From positions 1 through 53,897 of the forward strand of contig JASHRF010000112.1 of assembly GCA_030037545.1 (NCBI GenBank): a DNA stretch of 53,897 bases, written 5' to 3'. A program made the position numbers and the translations under genes. Within the stretch, counting starts at the first letter, position 1; every line of letters begins with the position of its first letter. This document shows, in pieces, positions 23,767 through 30,666 of the stretch. Source of the stretch: Acidobacteriaceae bacterium. Lineage in GTDB: Bacteria > Acidobacteriota > Terriglobia > Terriglobales > Acidobacteriaceae. Under the pieces are notes generated by a model. The model searched no databases, was not told where the DNA came from, and saw nothing but the letters and a program-made list of their open reading frames with translations.

Positions 23767-24909
23767 ATGACCGGCGCAGTCAATTGGTTCTACGAAGCCC
23801 GGCCGCGCGCGACGGCCACGCATCTGGCGCTGCGCTGGAAAGGGAGGGTGCGCTATATCGTCCCGCGCCATGCCGCCGGGCAGCGAGCGTGTTGGAAAGT
23901 GTTCCATCCCGGCTCCTTGGGCATCCCTTTACGGATCATGGCGCGGATGCCGGGGTTCTTCAGCTCCACAAGCTGCACGGAAGGCGCGCCCATCGCATGC
24001 ATCCGTAAAGCCATCGGGAGAGACACCGGCCTTTCCTGCTGCAGTGCCGGAGCGGCCGGCGTTTGGTGCAAAGATACGCTTCTCATCCTGGACAGCAAAA
24101 CGGATGAGCCGGCGTGCATTGTAAAGGTGGGCGAGGAAGATGCCGTGGGCCGCTTGCTGCAAAACGAGGCGGACTGGCTTACAAAACTGCGCGCAGAAAC
24201 CACACTCGCCGACCACATCCCTCAACTTGTGGCTCATGGCCGCACCGGCGATCTTTGCTTCGTTGCGCAAACTCCGCTGAGTGGCTCTCGTGACTTCGCT
24301 CTGGGCGAGGCCCAGATCGCATTCCTGCGTAAGCTGCAGGCCTATTCGCTGCTGCGTGGGCGGTATCGGGATTCCAGGCTCTGCCGCACCCTTAACGCAC
24401 GCGTCAAGGATTTATCCGGACGCCTTCCCGCTGAATGGTCACAACGGATCGAGAAAGCGATGCTGCATATCGAGTGTTCGCTGGGAGACTCGCCCGTGCT
24501 GCTGGTGGCGGCTCACAATGATTTCACTCCATGGAACGTTCGTATCCGGGAAGGACGCGCCTGCGTGTTCGACTGGGAGTTTGCCGACCATGAACAACTG
24601 CCGTTGTTCGATCCTCTGCACTATATTCTGGGGCCGATGGCTCTGCATGCCCGTCCTGCCGCGCAGATTCAGCGCAAGATGTATGACACCCTCGGGCAAT
24701 GTCGCAAATGGCTTGGCGCTGAACGGTGCTACAAACCGGAGATCCAGGCCCTGGCCTATATGCTCAACTTATGCACGCTTTATCAATGGGCCGATCGTGG
24801 TACACGCAATTCGCATCCGACTCTGGTCAGCTACGCTAAGATCATTGATTATTTAAGTACGGATTCGCGCACGCAGAAAACGTGTGACATCTTGGCGAAG
24901 GTTCCGTAA
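23767..24909 (+). CDS. Aminoglycoside-phosphotransferase-like (APH/choline-kinase fold) kinase
   Basis: 380 residues, ATG at 23767 four bases after the preceding stop codon. The catalytic loop is VAAHNDFTPWNVRI (Asp252 and Asn257 of HxDxxxxN), followed by the metal-binding ACVFDWEFADHEQLPLFD (Asp269). An N-lobe with a candidate ATP-binding Lys (ACIVKVGEEDAVGRLLQNEADW) precedes it. The fold phosphorylates hydroxyls on small molecules such as aminoglycosides, choline or sugars. In a polysaccharide operon, phosphorylation of a sugar or a lipid-linked intermediate is more likely than antibiotic resistance. The first 80 residues are unusual for APH proteins and may be an added domain. Confidence 0.75.
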   Translation: MTGAVNWFYEARPRATATHLALRWKGRVRYIVPRHAAGQRACWKVFHPGSLGIPLRIMARMPGFFSSTSCTEGAPIACIRKAIGRDTGLSCCSAGAAGVWCKDTLLILDSKTDEPACIVKVGEEDAVGRLLQNEADWLTKLRAETTLADHIPQLVAHGRTGDLCFVAQTPLSGSRDFALGEAQIAFLRKLQAYSLLRGRYRDSRLCRTLNARVKDLSGRLPAEWSQRIEKAMLHIECSLGDSPVLLVAAHNDFTPWNVRIREGRACVFDWEFADHEQLPLFDPLHYILGPMALHARPAAQIQRKMYDTLGQCRKWLGAERCYKPEIQALAYMLNLCTLYQWADRGTRNSHPTLVSYAKIIDYLSTDSRTQKTCDILAKVP

Positions 24910-25002
24910 AGGGCGGGTTCTCTGAGTGACGATCAGCGCGGCCCTTGAGTGCAACGCAGCTAAGCTGCTTCCAGGGCCCGACTCTAGTAACGCAGGGTGT
25001 AA

Positions 25003-26154
25003 ATGGATCAATTGAGAACGGTCTTTGTATGCACAGGTTCCCGTGAGAATGGTACGAATTACCGGATTCTTGGCTTAGCCCGCAGCGCCAGGAAACTAGG
25101 TCTTGATGCGCATATTATTTTCCCAGGACTTCCGGAGAATCGCCGCTGGTTCCCAGAAAGCCATTATGACGGCATTCCGATTCACTTCACGGCTTGCGAC
25201 CCACTTAAGGAGTTGCGCGACAAGTATGCGCTCTTGTGCTCATTACGCCCGCGATTTGTACATTGCACTGCCGTTATGATGCGCTGTTTCCCTCCGTGCT
25301 TCGCATACCGGACAACGCATCGGTGCGAGCTCATCGTGGATTTCGACGAGCATATGTCGCGGATAAAGATCTTCGGATTGCCGCGGCGGATGTGTTTTCT
25401 CTTATTTGAACGTCTTGCGACGAATTATGCAGATCGGCTGGTAGTTGCCAGCCGGTTTCTTGAGCAGTGGTTTGGCGGCCGGAAACGGAAACAGGTCCTG
25501 TATCTTCCTAATGCCGTCGATCTGGATATTTTTGAGGAGCAGCAATCCGGCTGGGAGGAGTTGAAGCGGCAATGGGGCGGACGCAAGGTTGTAACTTATT
25601 TCGGTACCCTGTCGTCTCACTATGATGCCGATATGGTATTGGAGGCCGCTCAAAGAATGCTGGAGCAACGGAACGATCTTGTGTTCGTGTTCGCCGGAGG
25701 CGGTGAAATGCTTGAGGCGTTTCGGGAACGGACGCGGCGAGCCGGATTGGAGAATCAAATCCAGTTTTGCGGCTTTGTCCCAGATGAATCCGTTCCCAAG
25801 TACCTTTGCGCCTCCGATGCTTTCGTTTTTCCGATTCGCGATAACTGGTGGAATCGCGCACGTTGCCCTCTGAAGGTGTATTCCTTCGTGGCGGCAATGG
25901 CTCCGATAGTAACAAACCCCGTCGGAGAGGTGCGCGAGGCATTAGGCGACCGGGCATGGTACTTCAAAGATGGAGATATAGACGATTTTATTCGCGTCCT
26001 GGAGGAATGCCTGATCTTAGGGCGGAACGGTCCTTGTCCAGATCAAGCCATGGTGGATCGGCACTCCTGGCGAGCGCGCGCGGAGGCTTACGTGCGCTTC
26101 TTGAGTGACGACAGTTCGGGAAGCGACCGGAGCGCCGGGGTCGCGAAGGGATGA
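25003..26154 (+). CDS. Glycosyltransferase, GT4-like
   Basis: 383-residue GT-B enzyme. Its N-lobe starts RTVFVCTGSRENGTNYRILG. The C-lobe contains KVVTYFGTLSSHYDADMVLE and the stretch ASDAFVFPIRDNWWNRARCP then LKVYSFVAAMAPIVTNPVGE. This last segment replaces the normal EX7E region with a Lys-containing variant seen in several GT4 subgroups. The gene overlaps the next by 4 bases (ATGA), so they are co-translated. The sugar specificity is unknown. Confidence 0.82.
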   Translation: MDQLRTVFVCTGSRENGTNYRILGLARSARKLGLDAHIIFPGLPENRRWFPESHYDGIPIHFTACDPLKELRDKYALLCSLRPRFVHCTAVMMRCFPPCFAYRTTHRCELIVDFDEHMSRIKIFGLPRRMCFLLFERLATNYADRLVVASRFLEQWFGGRKRKQVLYLPNAVDLDIFEEQQSGWEELKRQWGGRKVVTYFGTLSSHYDADMVLEAAQRMLEQRNDLVFVFAGGGEMLEAFRERTRRAGLENQIQFCGFVPDESVPKYLCASDAFVFPIRDNWWNRARCPLKVYSFVAAMAPIVTNPVGEVREALGDRAWYFKDGDIDDFIRVLEECLILGRNGPCPDQAMVDRHSWRARAEAYVRFLSDDSSGSDRSAGVAKG

Positions 26155-27392
26155 AGGTTTTGCTTTCCGCCTATGCGTGCGAGCCGGGAAAGGGCTCGGA
26201 ACCCGGGGTAGGCTGGCACTGGGCAACAGAGCTTGCAAAGCTCGGTCACGAGGTGGATGTAATTACGCGCGCCAACAATGAGCCCGCGATCAGCAAGGCA
26301 ATGGAGGCCGCACCAATCGCCGGCCTGCGCTTCCACTATTACGATCTTCCCGCGTGGTCGATGGGATGGAAGCAGGGAAGAAAGAATTACCATCTGTACT
26401 ATTCGCTTTGGCAGCGAGGCGCGTACCGGGCAGCAAGAAAGCTCACGCGCAATGCCAGGTTCGACGTGGTCCACCATGTGACATTCGCCATATACCGACA
26501 GCCTTCCTTTATGGGCCGGCTGGGGCTGCCCTTTGTCCTCGGCCCCGTAGGCGGCGGAGAAAGAATTCCGCCGTTGCTGCGCAGCAGCTTGCCGGCAAAG
26601 CGGAGACGCACCGAGTCTTTGCGGGAATTCGTGAATAGAGTTGCGTATTGGAATCCATCGGTGCGGGCCATGCTGCGCCAGTCATTCCTGATTTTCTACA
26701 GAACTGAAGAGACCTATCTAAGCCTTCCGCCATCCTATCGCGAGAAGGCGCGCCCTTACCTTGGCATCGGACTCGAGCCCCAGATCATCAGGCATGAACC
26801 TTCGGCGGTTTCGAACGGCGCCGGTTTTCTCTACGCAGGAAGCCTGATTTACTGGAAAGGCCTGCACCTGGCTTTGAAAGCATTCGCCCAGCTGAAGAAC
26901 AAGAAGCCTGACGCTACGCTTACGGTGATGGGATCGGGCGAGGATGAACAGTGGCTTAAGGGTCTTGCCACCGGCCTTGGCGTTGCCGATTCGGTAAGCT
27001 GGCTGGGAAAGCTGCCCCAATCCGAGGTTTGGGCGCAGTATTCCCGCCATGCGGCATTCGTCTATCCAAGCATGCACGACTCCGGGGGCCTGGTGGTTTT
27101 TGAATCGCTGTCACAGGCGCTTCCCGTGATCTGTCTCGACACGGGCGGCCCTGCAACCATTCTTCCGGAAGGCTGCGGCATCAAAGTCCCCGTAAAGAAT
27201 CGGACTGAGAAGCAGGTGGTAGACGATTTAGCCGCTTCCATGCTGCTGATCGCCGAAAATCCTGAAACGCGTGCGGAGATGGCGCGCCGGGCTCTTGAGG
27301 CAGCACGCGCTCATCTCTGGAAAGATGTGGTTGCTGACGGTTACCGTGCCGTCGCCGACGCATTGGGAGCGCTGCAGACGAAAACGGTCTGA
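26151..27392 (+). CDS. Glycosyltransferase, GT4 family
   Basis: 413 residues, starting at the ATGA overlap with the preceding gene. The N-terminus MKVLLSAYACEPGKGSEPGV is the well-known start of a GT4 subgroup (YACxPxxGSEPGxGW). The C-lobe has GFLYAGSLIYWKGLHLALKA, then HAAFVYPSMHDSGGLVVFES, where S-x-x-D-S-G-G-x-x-x-x-E is this subgroup's version of the EX7E donor-binding motif. The product should transfer one sugar of the repeat unit on the cytoplasmic face. It ends the first part of the locus; a 760-base repeat-rich gap follows. Confidence 0.9.
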   Translation: MKVLLSAYACEPGKGSEPGVGWHWATELAKLGHEVDVITRANNEPAISKAMEAAPIAGLRFHYYDLPAWSMGWKQGRKNYHLYYSLWQRGAYRAARKLTRNARFDVVHHVTFAIYRQPSFMGRLGLPFVLGPVGGGERIPPLLRSSLPAKRRRTESLREFVNRVAYWNPSVRAMLRQSFLIFYRTEETYLSLPPSYREKARPYLGIGLEPQIIRHEPSAVSNGAGFLYAGSLIYWKGLHLALKAFAQLKNKKPDATLTVMGSGEDEQWLKGLATGLGVADSVSWLGKLPQSEVWAQYSRHAAFVYPSMHDSGGLVVFESLSQALPVICLDTGGPATILPEGCGIKVPVKNRTEKQVVDDLAASMLLIAENPETRAEMARRALEAARAHLWKDVVADGYRAVADALGALQTKTV

Positions 27393-27447
27393 GCCAGGGC
27401 AATCGCACTTGGAATGGTTGCGCCGGTAGTGTTGATTTCAGGTTCGT

Positions 27448-27472
27448 ATGTGCCCCCCCCGGGGGGGTACAT
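27448..27472. repeat. Extreme GC palindrome, C8-G7 core
   Basis: ATGT-g-CCCCCCC-C-GGGGGGG-t-ACAT is a 25-base near-perfect palindrome (eight C at 27453-27460, seven G at 27461-27467; the ATGT/ACAT arms pair, with one mismatch). It lies about 55 bases after the GT4 stop codon. It could act as a transcription pause or barrier and would be prone to length change. No T-run follows at once, so a standard terminator is not claimed. Confidence 0.5.
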
Positions 27473-27563
27473 GGGATTCTGTAATTAAACTCTTTTTTCC
27501 CTGATGGATATAAGCGTTTTCGGGTGCGATTAACATGCCGATTTGTGCAAGAAAACTTAGCAT

Positions 27564-27849
27564 TAGAAGTGGTTTCATAACCCATCTGTCATCGTTCCTC
27601 AGGGGCTATTTGATTCATGCATAAGAAATTTCTTGAAGCGGACCGAAAGACAACCGCAGATCCTTCGACTCCGTTGGCGCAAAAAGCCGCGCCAACTGCG
27701 CTCAGGATGACAGGTCCTGGCGGAATCGAGCCAGGGATGAACGCGGTCATTGCTTTTGCAGGAATCAATAAAGCCCCACGTTTTTTAAGGAACTTATTGG
27801 CACGGCTGAAGCCGTGCCCTTTCAAAACAGGGTTATGAAACAGCTTCTA
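27564..27849. repeat. 285-bp TA-flanked inverted-repeat element built of common repeat motifs
   Basis: AGAAGTGGTTTCATAACCC (27565-27583) and GGGTTATGAAACAGCTTCT (27830-27848) are inverted repeats matching at 17 of 19 bases, with TA at both outer edges (27564-27565 and 27848-27849). Inside are further repeats: CCTTCGACTCC...GCGCTCAGGATGACA (about 27662-27712), a motif I know as widely repeated between genes in environmental bacteria, and the perfect hairpin GGCACGGCT-GA-AGCCGTGCC (about 27799-27818). No gene is present. It looks like a non-autonomous mobile or intergenic repeat unit separating the two halves of the polysaccharide locus. The remaining bases to 28153 hold only the ribosome-binding site of the next gene. 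Confidence 0.55.
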
Positions 27850-28153
27850 GCTTTCCTGCGCTTTTTTGCGCCTGACGGACCCGAATTCTCGAGCGGCCAC
27901 GAGTGCCTGGGAACGTTTCTTCGCAGTATAGCGGAAGGGCGAAATTAACCCGCAATGAGCGGCGAAAATATATTTCCCGCCGAATGAGCGCGATGCGGGC
28001 GATGTGGCCTTTGCAAGGCCTTGACAACGCAAGGCGAAGAGGGTCCTTCAACAGGATTGCCGGTTTTTGAAGCGCGATTGCCCCGCGGCGTGAGCGCTTT
28101 GCATTTCCGCCGGGAAGGACAAGCTGGCGACGTCCAAGGAAGGTGCTGTAACG

Positions 28154-29590
28154 ATGAATGGAAAGAGGCATCAATGGCCAGAGGAGGCGGGGCGCATCCC
28201 CGCGCGTACCAGAAAACTCGGCGTGGTCCGGTTCTTTTTTCGCTATCCTATTTTTCTCCTGGTTTTTGGGCCGCCGCTTTTTCGCGTCGGTCTTAAGGGT
28301 GTTGATACAAGCCAAGCTCATTTTGGCCTATGGAATGTTTTGCAGGTTGCCTGGATTGGCGCGATTGCCTTGTGCGCATCCGTGCGCCTGCTCAAAAAAG
28401 GCACATTGGCTCTGACGAAGCGGTCGAGATCGGTTCTCGCGCTCATGATCGCGCTTGGGGTTCTGTTTGTCATCTCCGTACTCTATTCGCAGGGCAGAAC
28501 TTTATCCGCGGAGTTCAGCCTCCTGTACTTTGCCGACCTGATATGTATTATTGAATTCGTCATAGATACTTACACGAACCCGCCTGACTGGCTGCAGTGT
28601 ATCTTTCAGCTTCGACTGGTTGCAATCATACTTAACCTGCTGGTTCTGATCTGTATCGCCATCCAGCCGGCGTTGGTAATGAACGGAGATCCCTACAGTT
28701 CCGAGGTTCGTCTTATGGGCGGCTCCGTTTGCGCAGAAGCTGTTTTTCTTCCCATCATTATGCTGGTCTCGGCATATAGCTTTCTTTACGGGCTTGAATC
28801 GCGTGCTAAATCCGCCATTCTGTTTTTGCTTGGAATGGGAGGCCTTCTGGTTGCTCAGATCCGAGGCGCCGACCTAATCGTTCTTGGCTTGCTCTTTGTT
28901 ATCGCAACATGGTGGGCGCGCAGCTCCAGGAACACTTCGCGTTTGTTTGCCGGCGGATTGGTCTTCGCCGTTCTGGCCTTCGGAGCGCTGGTTGCAACCG
29001 TAGGCGCCGGAGAGATCTGGACCCAATTCAACCGCGGACAGGATGTTTCCAATCTTTTCACCGCGAGCGGAAGAACAATTTATTGGCAGGATGTGATTGA
29101 TTACTCCGTGAGCCATCCGTGGGGAATGGGTTACATCGCGGGGATTCGACATATGCAATTCGGGGTGCACAAAGCAAACCTGCATTCAGACCTAACTAAT
29201 CCCGGCGGAACGGATGATGCGTATATGCAGACGCTGACCGATGCGGGCTGGCTGTCACTGGGATTATATCTGCTTATTCTTGGAGAATTGTTTTTGACCA
29301 TCTGGATGCTCGCCAGCAGAAAGAGCGCTGTCGAATACAGGGACCCCAGAATGCGACATGCCATGCGCTGTCTTTTTCTGTTGTTTGCCTGTTGCCTCCT
29401 GGAGGCGATAGAAGGGTCTGGCTTTGCCGTTCCGCTGCAGCAGGAATTTTATCTTCAGAACGTACTTGTGGCAATGATTCTTGGCGCATCCACAACCGTG
29501 ACCCTGGCAGCGAGAGCTAGACGTTACAAGAGCGCCGGAATTTCATCGAGGGAACCAGGGCGGGCGCCTTTCCCTCAGAGCGGTGTCTGA
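28154..29590 (+). CDS. Wzy-like polysaccharide polymerase / O-antigen ligase-like membrane protein
   Basis: 478 residues, ATG at 28154 with AGGAAGG about 10 bases upstream. About 11-12 hydrophobic segments are visible. A polar loop in the C-terminal third (about 300-355: ASGRTIYWQDVIDYSVSHPW, GMGYIAGIRHMQFG, then HSDLTNPGGTDDAYMQTLTD) has the R...W...G-x-G...H-x..xN pattern of the Wzy_C/O-antigen ligase family, where the loop's Arg and His act on the lipid-linked glycan. A flippase, co-polymerase and export protein in the same locus support a polymerase rather than a ligase role. GC content is slightly lower than in neighbouring genes, usual for wzy. Confidence 0.82.
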   Translation: MNGKRHQWPEEAGRIPARTRKLGVVRFFFRYPIFLLVFGPPLFRVGLKGVDTSQAHFGLWNVLQVAWIGAIALCASVRLLKKGTLALTKRSRSVLALMIALGVLFVISVLYSQGRTLSAEFSLLYFADLICIIEFVIDTYTNPPDWLQCIFQLRLVAIILNLLVLICIAIQPALVMNGDPYSSEVRLMGGSVCAEAVFLPIIMLVSAYSFLYGLESRAKSAILFLLGMGGLLVAQIRGADLIVLGLLFVIATWWARSSRNTSRLFAGGLVFAVLAFGALVATVGAGEIWTQFNRGQDVSNLFTASGRTIYWQDVIDYSVSHPWGMGYIAGIRHMQFGVHKANLHSDLTNPGGTDDAYMQTLTDAGWLSLGLYLLILGELFLTIWMLASRKSAVEYRDPRMRHAMRCLFLLFACCLLEAIEGSGFAVPLQQEFYLQNVLVAMILGASTTVTLAARARRYKSAGISSREPGRAPFPQSGV

Positions 29591-29726
29591 TCAACGGCTT
29601 CCTCAAGCGTTTCCGGAATTGTCATTTAATTTTCGGAAGCATGCCGGCGACTTCGAGTCGCAGGCGCGGAATCTGCTGCTGCCTACCTGGTCGCTTGCAG
29701 GGGAAGGGCTGTTCTATCTGAACTGA
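29583..29726 (+). CDS. Possible 47-codon ORF or gene remnant between the polymerase and methyltransferase genes
   Basis: A GTG at 29583, overlapping the polymerase stop codon in another frame, opens a frame of 47 codons ending NLLLPTWSLAGEGLFYLN just before the methyltransferase ribosome-binding site. Codon composition looks protein-like, and no other frame here does. No family is recognised, and there is no strong ribosome-binding site. It could be the decayed end of a lost gene or a small coupled peptide. Confidence is low. Confidence 0.25.
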   Translation: MSDQRLPQAFPELSFNFRKHAGDFESQARNLLLPTWSLAGEGLFYLN

Positions 29727-29744
29727 AAGGAGCAAGCTGAGTAT

Positions 29745-30584
29745 TTGATGAACACCACGCTCAAAGAGATTGGCAAATACGTTCTCAACGTCAGGCAAAG
29801 TTGCTACGTGGCGGTGGGGCGGGCCACGGGGCTGATCGATTTTCCGGTGCCGCCCAAGAGTTCCATGAGGAAGACCGGTTCGCGTTCGATCCGGCATTTC
29901 TATACGTCGGGCCTCGGCACTTACCTGCCCATCGCAACCATGGCTCTGCACCTGGGTGTGAAACTTCGCGAAAAGATCAACGTTCTCGACTTCGGGTGCG
30001 GTGTCGGACGCCAGTTGCTTCACTTCACCAGGAATTTTTCCGCTCCTACATATTTTGCCTGCGATGTCGATCATTCTTCTGTTGCATTCGTGGCCCGGAA
30101 CTATCCGTCAGTAGTCGCCCGCACGAACAAATTCGACCCGCCGCTGCCCTTCGACGACGAATCCATGGACATGGTTTATTCCGTTTCGACGTTTTCACAC
30201 ATCAACCCGCAGGACCAAAAGGGCTGGCTGCGCGCTGTAAACAGGGTCACTCGGCCCGGCGGAATCTGCCTCCTAACTACAGAAGGTTGGCAGGCATTCG
30301 GCATGCGGCTTCGGAAAAAGCTCCCTCCGGAGTTCGGCGAAGAGCTAGAGGCTAACGGGATCATCTACAAGGAGTACGAGTACTACCAAGCGATGAAGAA
30401 GCATAAACCGCTTTCGCCGGTGCTGACGCCTCTGATTGGAATCGACAAAAGCTACGGGAGCACCGTGATGACTCCAGCGTTCATCCGGGAACACTGGAGT
30501 CAAGAGGGGTTCGAGGTCGTTTCGATTGTCGAGGGAATCGCCGCCGGCTGGCAGGATCTCGTCGTTCTTCGCAAGGGTTCTTGA
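29745..30584 (+). CDS. Class I SAM-dependent methyltransferase
   Basis: 279 residues. AAAGGAG at 29726-29732 best fits the TTG at 29745; the ATG at 29748 is the alternative and differs by one residue. Motif I is INVLDFGCGVGRQLLHF (about 82-98), followed by ACDVDHSSVAFVARNY (motif II Asp), PFDDESMDMVYSVSTFSHIN (motif IV region) and the usual VTRPGGICLLTTEGW (motif post-IV). This is the Methyltransf_11/25 pattern. In the polysaccharide locus it probably O-methylates a sugar or caps the chain; the target is inference. Confidence 0.85.
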   Translation: MMNTTLKEIGKYVLNVRQSCYVAVGRATGLIDFPVPPKSSMRKTGSRSIRHFYTSGLGTYLPIATMALHLGVKLREKINVLDFGCGVGRQLLHFTRNFSAPTYFACDVDHSSVAFVARNYPSVVARTNKFDPPLPFDDESMDMVYSVSTFSHINPQDQKGWLRAVNRVTRPGGICLLTTEGWQAFGMRLRKKLPPEFGEELEANGIIYKEYEYYQAMKKHKPLSPVLTPLIGIDKSYGSTVMTPAFIREHWSQEGFEVVSIVEGIAAGWQDLVVLRKGS

Positions 30585-30666
30585 ATCGCCGCCTCATTTA
30601 GCACGAATTCCTGAAATTCATTCTGCTTGTTGGTCCTGCGGCTGCGGCCAAGGAAAGGTTATCTCT

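Noticed and set aside
23767..24909. Aminoglycoside resistance gene
   Set aside because: The APH fold is present, but the operon context and atypical N-terminus argue for a glycan- or lipid-related substrate.
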